The position numbers were made by a program, and so were the translations under genes. A stretch of 64,000 nt of DNA from an uncultured Alphaproteobacteria bacterium (lineage in GTDB: Bacteria; Pseudomonadota; Alphaproteobacteria; Geminicoccales; Geminicoccaceae): NCBI GenBank assembly GCA_937995535.1, contig CALKJU010000029.1, forward strand, positions 1 through 64,000, in the 5' to 3' direction. Shown piece after piece: positions 17,828 through 30,310 of the stretch (its first letter is position 1; every line of letters starts with the position of its first letter). The notes below the pieces were generated by a model. The model was not told the DNA's origin and made no database searches. It saw nothing but the letters and a program-made list of their open reading frames with translations.

Positions 17828-18771
17828 GGGCGCTCCGGGGCGTCCCGCCAGCGGGCGAGCAGCTCGAGCAGCGCCACGAGGCCTTCGTCACGCTTGGCGG
17901 CCAGCTCATCCGGCGTGCGGCCGCCCGCCTCGGCGTCGATGCCGGCGATGATCTGGGCTTTCAGCTCGTCGCTCAGCTGCGGCTCGCGCAGGTCGGTCCA
18001 CCAGGAGGTCACGGCCGGCGCGAGGTGCTCCATGAAATGCCGCATCCCGCCGCTGCCGCCGGCGAGCGCGAAGGTCAGGTGCGGCCCCATCAGCGCCCAG
18101 CGCAGCCCCGGCCCGTGCGCGATCGCCGCATCGACGTCCGCGACGCTGGCGATCCCGCGCGCGACCGCGTCCACTGCCTCGCGCCACAGGGCCGCCTGCA
18201 GGCGGTTGACGAGATGGCCCGGCACCTCCTTGCCCAGGCGGATCGGCCGCTTGCCGATCCGGCGATAGAAGTCGACCGCCGCGTCGACCGTCACCGCAGC
18301 CGTGTCGCGCCCGCCGACCACCTCGACCAGCGGGATCAGATGCGGTGGGTTGAACGGGTGGCCGACGACCAGCCGATCGGCGAAGGGCTGCCCGGCCTGC
18401 AGGTCGGACGGCATGATGCCGGAGCTCGACGAGGCGACGATCGCGGTGGCGGGCAGGGCCGCGGCGATCCGGCCGTAGAGTTCACGCTTCAGCCAGAGAC
18501 GCTCCGGTGCGTTCTCCTGCACGAAGGTGCTGTCCAGCACGGCATCGGCCGGGTCGTGGTGAAACTGCCACGCGCCGGGATCCGCGTTCGCCTCCAGCCC
18601 GAGCCGCTCCAGCGCCGGCCACGCCGCAGCGATACGCGTCCGCACCCGTTCCTCGGCGCCCTCGGCCGGATCCCACGCCGACACGGCCAAGCCACGCGAC
18701 AGGAAGTACGCCACCCAGCTCGCCCCGACCGTGCCGGTGCCGAGCACGGCAACGCGCCTCGGCTCAGCCAC
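17824..18771 (-). CDS. L-carnitine dehydrogenase-like 3-hydroxyacyl-CoA dehydrogenase family enzyme
   Basis: A 315-residue NAD-dependent dehydrogenase with Rossmann motif VAVLGTGTVGASW at the N-terminus and the 3-hydroxyacyl-CoA dehydrogenase segments SSSSGIMPSDL and GHPFNPPHLIPLVEVV. It resembles L-carnitine 3-dehydrogenase more than fatty-acid FadB domains because of its length and the single dimeric domain (VPGHLVNRLQAALWREA). Known role of that family: oxidises carnitine to 3-dehydrocarnitine on the way to glycine betaine. The start overlaps the upstream acyl-CoA ligase gene by 8 bases. A general 3-hydroxy acid dehydrogenase is the alternative. Confidence 0.75.
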   Translation of the reverse strand: MAEPRRVAVLGTGTVGASWVAYFLSRGLAVSAWDPAEGAEERVRTRIAAAWPALERLGLEANADPGAWQFHHDPADAVLDSTFVQENAPERLWLKRELYGRIAAALPATAIVASSSSGIMPSDLQAGQPFADRLVVGHPFNPPHLIPLVEVVGGRDTAAVTVDAAVDFYRRIGKRPIRLGKEVPGHLVNRLQAALWREAVDAVARGIASVADVDAAIAHGPGLRWALMGPHLTFALAGGSGGMRHFMEHLAPAVTSWWTDLREPQLSDELKAQIIAGIDAEAGGRTPDELAAKRDEGLVALLELLARWRDAPERP

Positions 18772-20425
18772 CGGCGATCTCCCGCGCCCGCTCGCGGAGC
18801 AGGTACTTCTGGACCTTGCCGGTGTTGGTCTTGGGCAGCGGGCCGAAGACGAAGTGCCGTGGCACCTTGAAGCGCGCCAGCTCGCGCCGGCAATGCTCGG
18901 TCAGCTCCTCGGCCGTCACCGTGGCGCCCTCGCGCAGCGTGACGAAGGCGCAGGGCGTCTCGCCCCAGGTCGCGTCGGGCCGCGCGACGACCGCGGCCTC
19001 CAGCACATCGGGGTGACGGTAGAGTGCCCCCTCGACCTCGATCGAGGAGATGTTCTCGCCGCCCGAGATGATGATGTCCTTGGAGCGGTCCTTGATCTCG
19101 AGGTAGCCGTCCGGGTGCATCACGGCGAGATCGCCGGTGTGGAACCAGCCACCGGCGAAGGCCGTCGCCGTGGCCGTCGGGTTCTTGAGATAGCCCTTCA
19201 TCACGATGTGTCCGCGCATCATGATCTCGCCGAGCGTGGCACCGTCCCGCGGGACCGGCTCCATCCGCTCCGGGTCCATCACCTCGAGCCCTTCGAGGAC
19301 CGGATAGCGTACGCCCTGGCGGGCGAGCTTCGCGGCGCGCGCCGTGCCGTCAAGCCCCGCCCAGTCCCCCTGCCAGGCGCAGACCGTGGCCGGACCGTAG
19401 ACCTCGGTGAGGCCATAGACGTGGGTCACCTCGATCCCCTGCCGCTCCATCCGCTCGAGCACCGCCGCCGGCGGCGCGGCCGCCGCCGTCATCATCCGCA
19501 CCTTGTGCGCGAAGGGCCGGCGCAGGGCTTCCGGCGCGTTGACGATCATCCCCATGACGATCGGCGCACCGCAGAGATGGGTGACCCCGTGCTCGGCGAT
19601 CGCCGCGTAGATCGTCTCGCTCGCCACCTTGCGCAGGCAGACATGCGTGCCCGCCTGCAGGCAGATCGTCCACGGGAAGCACCAGCCGTTGCAATGGAAC
19701 ATCGGCAGGGTCCAGAGGTAGACGGGAAAGTGCGGCATCGCCCAGACGAGCGCGTTGCCGACCGCGTTCAGCCACGCGCCGCGATGGTGGTAGACGACAC
19801 CTTTGGGGTTGCCCGTCGTCCCGGAGGTGTAGTTGAGTGCGATCGCCTGCCACTCGTCGGCCGGCCAGAGCGGCGGGGTGTCAGCATAACCCTCCTCCAA
19901 GAGCGTCTCGTAGTCGAGCTCGCCCAGCCGCTCCTCGGGTCCCTCGTGCATCGGGTCGATGATGTCGACCACCAGGATGCGGCGCTCGAGCCGCGCCAGC
20001 ACCTCGCGGATCACCGGCGCGAATTCGGTGTCGGTCAGGAGGACCTTCGCCTCACCGTGCTCGAGGATGAAGGCGATCGTCGCGGCGTCGAGGCGCGTGT
20101 TGAGCGCGTTCAGCACCGCTCCGGCCATCGGCACGCCGTGATGTGCTTCGACCATGGCCGGCGTGTTCGGTGCCATGACCGCCACCGTGTCGCCGGGCTC
20201 GACACCGCGACCGCGCAGCGCCGAGGCGAGGCGGCGGCTGCGCGCGCGCAACTCGGCATAGCTGTAGCGGAGGGTCCCGTGGATCACCGCCGTTCGCTGC
20301 GGGTACACGTCGGCGGCACGCTCGAGGAAGGTGATCGGCGTCAAGGACGCAAAATTGGCCTCGGTCTTGTCGAGCCCGCTGGCGTAGGGCCCATGCGCCG
20401 GGTGGACGCTCGTGGGAACGCTCAT
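18764..20425 (-). CDS. AMP-forming acyl-CoA synthetase
   Basis: A 553-residue ANL-superfamily ligase. The P-loop-like motif YTSGTTGNPKG, the YGLTE motif, the hinge region with GWFHTGDLAVMHPDGYLEIKDRSKDI and the C-terminal Lys motif (KTNTGKVQK) are all present. It activates a carboxylic acid as acyl-AMP and transfers it to CoA; the medium/short-chain fatty acid or cinnamate-like group fits best. It is the first gene of a two-gene unit with the carnitine dehydrogenase-like enzyme, so carnitine or a derivative is a possible acid substrate, by inference. Confidence 0.92.
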   Translation of the reverse strand: MSVPTSVHPAHGPYASGLDKTEANFASLTPITFLERAADVYPQRTAVIHGTLRYSYAELRARSRRLASALRGRGVEPGDTVAVMAPNTPAMVEAHHGVPMAGAVLNALNTRLDAATIAFILEHGEAKVLLTDTEFAPVIREVLARLERRILVVDIIDPMHEGPEERLGELDYETLLEEGYADTPPLWPADEWQAIALNYTSGTTGNPKGVVYHHRGAWLNAVGNALVWAMPHFPVYLWTLPMFHCNGWCFPWTICLQAGTHVCLRKVASETIYAAIAEHGVTHLCGAPIVMGMIVNAPEALRRPFAHKVRMMTAAAAPPAAVLERMERQGIEVTHVYGLTEVYGPATVCAWQGDWAGLDGTARAAKLARQGVRYPVLEGLEVMDPERMEPVPRDGATLGEIMMRGHIVMKGYLKNPTATATAFAGGWFHTGDLAVMHPDGYLEIKDRSKDIIISGGENISSIEVEGALYRHPDVLEAAVVARPDATWGETPCAFVTLREGATVTAEELTEHCRRELARFKVPRHFVFGPLPKTNTGKVQKYLLRERAREIAGG

Positions 20426-20509
20426 CGTCTGCCTCGCCTGCCGGAAAGTGCCTAGGCCGGCGAGATGACCAGCGCGAGGGAGGCGGTCAAGGCGGCGCGC
20501 TGCTGATGC

Positions 20510-21388
20510 TCAGCCCCATGGGCCGGTGCTGCCGGCGCTGGTGGGCGCCGCGGTCCGCTCCAGCTGGAGCAGCCGGGCGATCCGCTCCTTGGTCGGCGGG
20601 TGGGTGCGGAACAGGCCGGCGAGCGCGCCGCCGTGCAGCGGGTTGATGATGAACAGATGTGCCGTCGCCGGGTTGCGCTCGGCGGTCGGCACGTAGGTCC
20701 GCGTCGCGATCCGCTCGATGGTCTGGAGCGCGCTGGCGAGGCCGCGCGGATCGCCGGCGATCGCGGCGCCCAGCCGGTCGGCCGAGAATTCGCGGGTCCG
20801 CGAGATCGCCATCTGGACCAGGGTCGCGGCGAGCGGGGCGAGCAGCATGACGAGGATCATCGCAACCGGGTTGGCGCGCTCGCCGTTGCGCGACCCGCCC
20901 ATGAAGAAGGCGAACTGGCTGAGAAAGCCGATCGCCCCGGCGATGGTCGCGGCGACGGTCATGGTGAGCGTGTCGCGGTTCTTGATGTGGGCCAGCTCGT
21001 GGGCGATCACGCCCGCCACCTCGCGCTGGTCGAGCGACTGGAGCAGGCCGCGCGTGACCGCGACCGCACTGTTCTCCGGGTTGCGCCCGGTGGCGAAGGC
21101 GTTGGGTTGGTCGGTCTCGATGAGATAGACCGCCGGCATCGGCAACTGTGCGCGCCGGGCCAGCGTCTCGACCATGCGATAAAGTTCGGGTGCCGAGGCC
21201 GGCGAGGCCGGCCGCGCATTGTGCATCCTCAGCACCATCTTGTCGCTGTTCCAGTAGGCGAACAGGTTGGTGCCGAGAGCGATCAGCAGGGCAATCATCG
21301 CGCCCTGCTGGCCGCCGAGCAGCCAGCCGCAGGCGAGGAACAGCGCGGTAAGCGCCGCCAGCAGCATTCCGGTACGTACGACGTTCAT
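20510..21388 (-). CDS. htpX: Membrane zinc metalloprotease HtpX
   Basis: A 292-residue M48 protease. Two transmembrane helices lie in the first 50 residues, the zinc site HELAH is at 130-134, the downstream Glu is in [10 protein letters not shown], and two more hydrophobic segments lie between them. HtpX degrades misfolded membrane proteins on the cytoplasmic side. The start MNVVRTG is preferred over an in-frame TTG eight codons upstream. Monocistronic, 84 bases downstream of nothing on its strand and followed by the acyl-CoA ligase gene. Confidence 0.95.
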   Translation of the reverse strand: MNVVRTGMLLAALTALFLACGWLLGGQQGAMIALLIALGTNLFAYWNSDKMVLRMHNARPASPASAPELYRMVETLARRAQLPMPAVYLIETDQPNAFATGRNPENSAVAVTRGLLQSLDQREVAGVIAHELAHIKNRDTLTMTVAATIAGAIGFLSQFAFFMGGSRNGERANPVAMILVMLLAPLAATLVQMAISRTREFSADRLGAAIAGDPRGLASALQTIERIATRTYVPTAERNPATAHLFIINPLHGGALAGLFRTHPPTKERIARLLQLERTAAPTSAGSTGPWG

Positions 21389-21588
21389 CACGACCTCGCG
21401 AGGCGACCCCAAGTCTAGATGGCGGCGAGACCCGTCTGTGCCAAGAGCCAGCGCAGCTCAACGATCAGGCAGCACAACTTCAGGTGTTAACTTGGGGGAG
21501 ACCCAACAACAACCACGCTATTGACAGCTTGCTGGGTCAGATCTGTCGTTGCAATAATGGTTAGAGTAAATGGCGCGGGGGCACGAAG

Positions 21589-23775
21589 GTGGGACGAGTT
21601 TGGCGGGCGGGCGCGATGGTGCCGGCGGCGGCGCTGCTGGTCCTCACACTTGCCAGCGATGCGGCCGGCGTCGAGCCGGCCGAACCCTTGGGTTCGCTGC
21701 GCGGCGTCCAGCCGCCGGGGCCGCCGCCGGCCGCCTACAACGCGGTTGTCGCCGACCGGCGCTGGCTCGTGGCGCTCGGCAAGGCGCTGTTCTGGGACAG
21801 TCAGCTCGGCAGTGACGGCTAGGCCTGCGCCACCTGCCACTTCCACGCCGGCGCCGATCCGCGGCAGGTCAACCAGCTCAGCCCGGGGCTGCTCGCCCGG
21901 CCCGCCGCCGACGACAAGTTCGGCGGCATCTTTCCCACCGGCTCGGCCGGGCTGACGCGCGGCGGGTTCCTCGATCTCACGGGGCGCGCCGCACGCGCCA
22001 ACCTCGCCCTGATCCCGTCCGACTTCCCGCTGCGCCAGTTGGCCGACGAGCTGAACCGCGACTCTGCCATCCTGTACGACAGCAACGACGTCGTGTCCTC
22101 GCAAGGGGTGTTCGACGGCACTTTCATGGGGCTCGCCTCGCGGGTCCGCTTCGGCCGCGTCGTGCGCGACTTCTGCGCGCCGGGGACCGACGACATCTTC
22201 GTCATCCACGCTGCCGGCGGCGTGAAGCGGGTGCGCAAGGTCGAGCCGCGCAACACGCCCACCGTGATCAACGCGGTCTTCAACTTCCGCAACTTCTGGG
22301 ACGGCCGGGCGAACAACGTCTTCAACGGCGTGAGCGTGTTCGGCCGCCGCGACATCCTCGGCGACCCGGCCGCGCGGGTGGTGAAGCGGTCGCCGGGCGG
22401 CCCGCTTGTGCTGCAGGCGCTGGATCTCGAGAACATGAGCGCGGCGTCGCAGGCGGTGGGCCCGCCGAACAGCAGCTTCGAGATGGCCTGCGGCGGCCAC
22501 GGCTTCCCGCACATCGGCCGCAAGCTCCTGCCGGTCAAGGCGCTGCGGCTGCAGAAGGTGCATGCGAGCGACAGCGTGCTCGGCACGGGCGGGCCGGTCG
22601 GCCGGCTCGCCGCCAGCACCGGCAAGGGCCTGATCGTCACCTACGACTTCATGGTGCAACGGGCGTTCCGCAGCGAATGGTGGAGCGGCGCCGGCAAGTG
22701 GCGGATCACGCCGACCGGCACCCTGGTCGCCGACGCGACCGGCGGCTTCACCCAGAAGGAGCTCAATTTCTCGCTGTTCTTCGGGCTCGCCGTCGACGCC
22801 TACGAGCGCACGCTGATCTCCGACCAGACGCCGTTCGACGACTTTATGGAGGGCAACAGCGCGGCGTTGACGCCCCAGGAGCAGCTCGGCCTAGCGCTGT
22901 TCGAGGGGAAGGGCCGCTGCGCCGCCTGCCATGCCGGGCCGGAGCTGACCAAGGCCGGGATCCACCTCCTGCCCGAGCAGCGGGAGGAGGGGCTGGTCGA
23001 GCGGATGCTCATGGGCGACGGCGGGATCGCACTCTACGACAACGGGTTCTACAACATCGGCGTCCGTCCGACCCACGAGGACGTGGGCCTCGGCGGTACC
23101 GATGCGTACGGCAATCCGCTCTCCTTCACCCGGCAGTACCTCGACCTATTGCAGGGCCGGGGCGCACCCGACCGGTTCCAGGTCGATCCGTGCACCTTCG
23201 AGGTACCGGTCGACGACACCGACTGCGCCGTCGCGCCGTCGGCGGGCGAACGCGTCGCCGTCGACGGCGCCTTCAAGACGCCCGGCCTGCGCAACGTCGC
23301 CCTGACGCCGCCCTACTTCCACAATGGCGGCCAGGCGACGCTGCATCAGGTCGTGCGGTTCTACAACCGCGGTGGCGACGTGCGCAGCACGAGCACCGGC
23401 GACAGCAGCGGCAGCGGCCCGCTCGGTCAGAGCCGGCCGCTCGGGCCCGGGCTCGGCGGCAGCAACCTCGATCCCGACATCACCTCGCTCGGCCTGACCG
23501 AGGAGGAGGAGGATGCGCTGGTCGCGTTCCTACTGGCGCTGACCGATCGTCGGGTCGCCTGCCATGCGGCGCCGTTCGATCACCCTGAGCTGATCCTCCC
23601 GAACGGGCACAAGAACGCGGATGCCAACGGCGACGGGAAAGCGGACGACGCGAGGATCCGCCTGCCCGCGGTCGGGCAGGCCGGCTTCGCTGCGGGCAAG
23701 TGCGATCCCAACCGCGGCGATCTGTTCCAGCAGAACCTCATAGGCACCGGACGGATGCTGACGGCCGTACCGTGA
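21589..23775 (+). pseudogene. Di-haem cytochrome c peroxidase/MauG-family protein, interrupted by an amber codon
   Basis: In one frame from a GTG at 21589 (or ATG 21616) the gene encodes a signal peptide and LGKALFWDSQLGSDG, then TAG at 21820-21822, then ACATCHFHAGAD and some 650 further residues without another stop. The first haem motif CATCH is at 21826-21840 and the second, CAACHAGPEL, near 22920. The Asp-rich NADANGDGKADD near the end resembles a calcium-binding loop. Homologues usually have Gln where the stop lies, so a CAG-to-TAG change is likely. Without readthrough no exported haem protein is made; a restart at 22039 would lack both the signal and the first haem. It may be a recent pseudogene, a suppressed stop or an assembly error. 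Confidence 0.8.
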
Positions 23776-23835
23776 ACGAGAACGGATCGCGGCCCGACGC
23801 GCGGTCCCGACCACAAGGACGGGGGAAATCCGGAC

Positions 23836-25170
23836 ATGGCAGTGATCAACGGTACCGCCGGGAACAACACGCTGACTGGCACGTCCGCGAATGACACGAT
23901 CGACGGCAAGGCGGGTAACGACACGCTCTTCGGCGGCGCGGGTAACGACCTGCTGATCGGCGGAACCGGCAACGACCGTCTGCTCGGCGGCTTGGGTAGC
24001 GACGTGCTGCGTGGCGGCGACGGCGCCGACACGCTGCGCGGCGATGCCGGCAACGACCTGCTCGACGGCGGTGCCGGGTTCGACACGGCCGACTACAGCA
24101 CCGCGACAGGCAGCGTGTTCGTCAATCTGCAGACCGGTCCCGGCGGGTCCGCCGATCAGGGCGTCGACGCGCTCGTCTCGATCGAGAACGTGATCACCGG
24201 CAATCACGACGACGAGGTGCAGGGAAGCAGCGCGCACAACGTCATCCGGACCTTGGGCGGCGACGATCTGGTCGAGGGTCTCGGCGGCAACGACACGGTG
24301 TTCGCCGGCAGCGGCGACGATCTCGTCAGTGGCGGGAACGGCAACGACAGCCTGCGCGGCGAGGCGGGACGCGACTTCCTCAGTGGCGACGCCGGCACGG
24401 ACCGGCTCGACGGCGGCGACGACGACGACTTCCTGTTCGGCGGGGTCGGCATCGACACCCTCTGGGGCGGCGCCGGGCTCGACGAGCTCTATGGCGACGA
24501 CGGCAACGACGCGCTCTATGGCGGCGGCGACGGCGACCTGCTCGTCGCTGGCGCTGGCAATGATCGTGGCTTCGGCGGGACCGGCGACGACATTCTCGAC
24601 GGGGGTGTCGGCACCGACCATCTTTACGGCGAGTCCGGCGCCGACACGCTCTTCGGCGAGGACGGTGCCGACCGGCTCGACGGCGGTGATCAGGACGACG
24701 CGCTCGCCGGCGGCGAGGACGGCGACACACTGTTTGGGGGGACGGGCGCCGACACGCTCGCCGGCGATGACGGCGACGATCGGTTGTTCGGTAACGCCGA
24801 CGACGACGTGCTGGACGGCGGCGCGGGGGCCGACACTCTCGATGGCGGCGCCGGAAACGACGCGCTGGCCGGCGGCGGCGATGCCGACCTCTTCATCTAC
24901 AGCTATGACGGCGCCGACAACGTCGACTCGATCACCGACTTCGTCGCCGGTGACGACCTGCTCCGCGTGCTCGCCGGCTTCGCCACGGTCGATGATCTGT
25001 TCGACGCGCTGGACACGCTCGACGACGACGTCGTCGACGACCAGGACGATTTCTCGTCCCTGATCGGTGCGGATCTTGTCCTCGATATCGGCGCACTCGT
25101 CGCCGGATCGGGTGCAGGTACGTTGACGCTGGTCGGCGTGTCGAGCCTGGTCCTCGCGGACTTTGCCTGA
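23836..25170 (+). CDS. RTX (haemolysin-type calcium-binding repeat) protein
   Basis: A 444-residue acidic protein made almost entirely of GGxGxDxLx nonapeptides: about six near residues 25-80, a non-repeat insert ([16 protein letters not shown]...), then some 22 more up to about residue 350. The repeats form calcium-bound beta rolls. The C-terminal 90 residues ([19 protein letters not shown] and after) resemble the M10/serralysin-type C-terminal region that carries the type I secretion signal. There is no N-terminal signal peptide and no recognisable catalytic domain. It lies 60 bases downstream of the di-haem peroxidase and has a good GGGGG ribosome site. No type I secretion genes are in the window. 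Confidence 0.92.
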   Translation: MAVINGTAGNNTLTGTSANDTIDGKAGNDTLFGGAGNDLLIGGTGNDRLLGGLGSDVLRGGDGADTLRGDAGNDLLDGGAGFDTADYSTATGSVFVNLQTGPGGSADQGVDALVSIENVITGNHDDEVQGSSAHNVIRTLGGDDLVEGLGGNDTVFAGSGDDLVSGGNGNDSLRGEAGRDFLSGDAGTDRLDGGDDDDFLFGGVGIDTLWGGAGLDELYGDDGNDALYGGGDGDLLVAGAGNDRGFGGTGDDILDGGVGTDHLYGESGADTLFGEDGADRLDGGDQDDALAGGEDGDTLFGGTGADTLAGDDGDDRLFGNADDDVLDGGAGADTLDGGAGNDALAGGGDADLFIYSYDGADNVDSITDFVAGDDLLRVLAGFATVDDLFDALDTLDDDVVDDQDDFSSLIGADLVLDIGALVAGSGAGTLTLVGVSSLVLADFA

Positions 25171-25187
25171 CCATCGCGCTGCGATTG

Positions 25188-25235
25188 CCACGCCTCCTCG
25201 CGCCCCGCGCAGCGCGGGGAGGCGTGGGTTTCTTG
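25188..25235 (+). terminator. Strong stem-loop terminator after the RTX gene
   Basis: CCACGCCTCC (25188-25197) pairs with GGAGGCGTGG (25218-25227), and inside it CCCCGC pairs with GCGGGG, with a 5-base bulge. GTTTCTTG follows, giving a short T-rich tail. It starts 18 bases after the stop of the RTX gene. Confidence 0.82.
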
Positions 25236-25328
25236 CGCTCTCCCATGCCTTCCCCGTAGAACCCTAGGTCATCTGGCGACCGCCCGCGGCCCGCGCCGTC
25301 GACGGCGGTCGGGCCGGGAGGCACGGCG

Positions 25329-27677
<2,349 letters not shown>

Positions 27678-27684
27678 CGAGCGG

Positions 27685-28374
27685 TCAGGGCAGCCGCATC
27701 AGCCGCGCCTCGCCCTCGACGGTCACGCTCACGGCGATCTCGGCACCGGCCGTAGCCGGCATGTCGAACGCCTCCGCGGCCATGGCGCTGCGCGCGAATC
27801 TGAGTTCGGGCCCGGCGCCGACCAGCGCAACGCGGCTCCACCCGGTGAAACTCAGCCCGAGGCTGTCAGCGAGCGCGTCCGCCGTCGCGCGCAGGCGCGC
27901 GCTGGCCTCGCGCAGCAGCGCCTCGCGCGCCTCGCGCTGGCGGTCGGGGCTCAGATGCTGGCGCAGGTCGGTGAACAGGAAGCCGAGATCCTGCAGCGCG
28001 CCGGCCAGCGCCAGCACCTGGCCGGAATCGCCGCCCTCGAGAGCGATGTGCTGCACCGCGGTCCAGACCGGCTTGGCGCGCTGCTCCGGCGACGGCGTTG
28101 CTGCGCTGACCGAATAGCTTCCGCCTTCGACCTGCACCTCCGGCTGCGCCCGAGCGAGCTCGAGGGCCTGCGCCATGCGCCGGTTGATCTCGCCCTGGAC
28201 GACGCGGGCATCCTCGCCCTGCTCCTCGAGCCGCAGCACCGCCGTGATCCGGTCGGCGGGCACCTGACGCTGCGCGCTTTCCGACAAGGTGAGCACGGTC
28301 CAGGGCGGCGACTCCGCCGCCGTTGGCAGCGCCAGGCCAAGTGCCAGGAGGGCCACGGCGATCGCTCTCGACAT
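27685..28374 (-). CDS. SIMPL (DUF541) domain periplasmic protein
   Basis: A 229-residue protein with a signal peptide (MSRAIAVALLALGLALPTAA) and a SIMPL/DUF541 domain: LTLSESAQRQVPADRI at the start, a central region and AVSVTVEGEARL at the end. The family includes oxidative-stress and envelope proteins with no settled biochemical role. The start at 28374 is set by the signal peptide. It lies 46 bases downstream of cobT on the same strand and may be carried on the same transcript. Confidence 0.83.
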   Translation of the reverse strand: MSRAIAVALLALGLALPTAAESPPWTVLTLSESAQRQVPADRITAVLRLEEQGEDARVVQGEINRRMAQALELARAQPEVQVEGGSYSVSAATPSPEQRAKPVWTAVQHIALEGGDSGQVLALAGALQDLGFLFTDLRQHLSPDRQREAREALLREASARLRATADALADSLGLSFTGWSRVALVGAGPELRFARSAMAAEAFDMPATAGAEIAVSVTVEGEARLMRLP

Positions 28375-28420
28375 CGGTGAGGCTCCCTCTGCGACCCTGG
28401 CGTGCCGCGCCGAGAATGGC

Positions 28421-30298
28421 TCAGGCCGCGCGGCGGCCACGCTGTCCGCCCCGGCGGCTTTCGTCCGGCTCGAACAGGGCGCTGAGCTGGCCGAGCATGG
28501 CGCCACCGAGCTGCTCCGGATCGGAGATCGTGACGGCGCGGCGATAGTAGCGGGTGACGTCGTGGCCGATGCCGATGGCGAGCAGCTCGACGGCCGAGCG
28601 GCTCTCGATCCAGCCGATCACCTCGCGCAGGTGCTTCTCGAGATAATTGCCGGGATTGGCGCTCAGCGTGCTGTCGTCGACCGGCGCACCGTCGGAGATC
28701 ACCATCAGGATCCGCCGCTGCTCCGCGCGCGCCATCAGCCGCGCATGCGCCCACAGGATCGCCTCGCCGTCGATGTTCTCCTTGAGCAGCCCTTCGCGCA
28801 GCATCAGCCCGAGGGCCTGCCGCGCCCGTCGCCAGGGCGCGTCGGCGGCCTTGTAGACGATGTGGCGGAGGTCGTTGAGGCGACCCGGGTTGGCCGGTTT
28901 GCCGGCCCGCAGCCATGCTTCCCGGGCCTGCCCACCCTTCCAGGCTCGGGTCGTGAAGCCGAGGATTTCGACCTTGACGCCGCAGCGCTCGAGCGTCCGG
29001 GCGAGGATGTCAGCACTCATCGCCGCCACGGCGATCGGCCGGCCGCGCATCGAGCCGGAATTGTCGATCAGCAGCGAGACCACCGTGTCGCGGAAGTCGG
29101 TGTCGCGCTCCATCTTGAACGACAGCGGGGTCGCCGGGTTGATCACCACGCGCGGCAGTCGCGCCGTATCCAGCAGACCCTCGTCGAGGTCGAACAGCCA
29201 GGAACGCTGCTGCTGCGCGAGCAGTCGGCGCTGCAGGCGGTTGGCCATGCGCCCGATCATGCTCTGGAAGCGAATCAGCGACTGGTCGAGCTGCGCGCGC
29301 AGCCGCGCGAGCTCGCTCGGCCCACACAGCTCCTCGACCGTCACCACCTCGTCGAAGGCGTTGGTGAACACCCGATAAGCGAGCGATTCGCCGCCCGGCG
29401 GCAGGAAGTTCGGACGGTTCGGGCGGGTGTCCTCGTCCGCCTCGTCTTCGCCGCCGGTCTCCGCCTCGGTGAGCTCCTCGCTGTCACTCTCACCGGCGCG
29501 CTCCTCGCTCTGCGCGCTCGCCTCCTCGCTGGCCTCGCCCTGACGTTCCTCGCTGACCTCGGCGTCCTGACCGTCGGCGTCGTCGGCCGGTTCGGCGGGC
29601 TGCGGTTGCCGCTCCTCGTCACCGTCCGCCTCCGGCTCGCCGTTCTCCGGCCGCTCGGCCAGCTCCTCGCTGAGCCCGAGATGCGCGAGCATATGCCGGA
29701 CGTTACGGGCGAAGCGCTCCTGCTCGCCAATGCAGCCCTGGAGGGGGGCGAGCTCGCCGGCGACGCTCTCCTGCAGCCAGCTCCGCCAGCCGCCGAGGAG
29801 CTCGCGCTGCGCCGGGCTGAGCTCGTAGCCCGCTAGCAGCTCGCGTGAGAACAGCTCGATCACCTCGGCCAGCGTAGCGTCGCGGCCACGCTCGCCCGTC
29901 ACCCCGCGAGCGCGCCGGGCGCCGTCGAGATTGCTGCGCACCCCGGCCATGTCCGCCGAGCCCAGGCATTCGATACGGACCTGCTCAAGGCTGTCGTAGA
30001 GCAGCGCCGCGACCTCGCCCTGGGGCGCGAAGCGACGATGCAGGTGATCGTCGTGGAAACGCACCCGCAGTGCGGCGAGGTCGGCCTCCCCGCGCACGCG
30101 TGCCACCTCCTCGGGTCCCAGTTCGGCGCGTGGTGGCCCGAGCCGGACCGCGCCGGCCGGCATGGGTCCGCCGGCGCGGCGTCGTTCGGCGCCGCGAAAG
30201 GCCACGTCGAGCGTCGGCTCGCCGGAGAGCGCGCGCACCGTAGCGGCGACCGCGCGCTGGAACTCGCCGAGGGGGGCCTTGTCGTTGTCGGCGGCCAC
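28421..30298 (-). CDS. cobT: Cobaltochelatase subunit CobT
   Basis: A 625-residue CobT-type protein: an N-terminal alpha domain, a very acidic central stretch of about 90 residues rich in Glu, Ala and Ser (residues about 210-300), and a C-terminal von Willebrand A domain with the metal-ion site [13 protein letters not shown]. With CobS and CobN it inserts cobalt into hydrogenobyrinic acid diamide in the aerobic B12 pathway; CobS and CobT form the AAA chaperone part. It lies 12 bases downstream of cobS. CobN is not in the window. Confidence 0.95.
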   Translation of the reverse strand: MAADNDKAPLGEFQRAVAATVRALSGEPTLDVAFRGAERRRAGGPMPAGAVRLGPPRAELGPEEVARVRGEADLAALRVRFHDDHLHRRFAPQGEVAALLYDSLEQVRIECLGSADMAGVRSNLDGARRARGVTGERGRDATLAEVIELFSRELLAGYELSPAQRELLGGWRSWLQESVAGELAPLQGCIGEQERFARNVRHMLAHLGLSEELAERPENGEPEADGDEERQPQPAEPADDADGQDAEVSEERQGEASEEASAQSEERAGESDSEELTEAETGGEDEADEDTRPNRPNFLPPGGESLAYRVFTNAFDEVVTVEELCGPSELARLRAQLDQSLIRFQSMIGRMANRLQRRLLAQQQRSWLFDLDEGLLDTARLPRVVINPATPLSFKMERDTDFRDTVVSLLIDNSGSMRGRPIAVAAMSADILARTLERCGVKVEILGFTTRAWKGGQAREAWLRAGKPANPGRLNDLRHIVYKAADAPWRRARQALGLMLREGLLKENIDGEAILWAHARLMARAEQRRILMVISDGAPVDDSTLSANPGNYLEKHLREVIGWIESRSAVELLAIGIGHDVTRYYRRAVTISDPEQLGGAMLGQLSALFEPDESRRGGQRGRRAA

Positions 30299-30310
30299 GG
30301 GCGTCGGTGG

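Noticed and set aside
21521..21558. TTGACA followed by AATAAT before the di-haem peroxidase
   Set aside because: The spacing (26 bases) is too long for a sigma-70 promoter.
23836..25170. Repeat-rich region as a possible CRISPR or satellite array
   Set aside because: The repeats are imperfect, in frame, and encode calcium-binding nonapeptides.
23530..25191. Leftward open frame (553 codons) with repetitive Val/Ala/Glu sequence
   Set aside because: Mirror image of the RTX repeats on the other strand.
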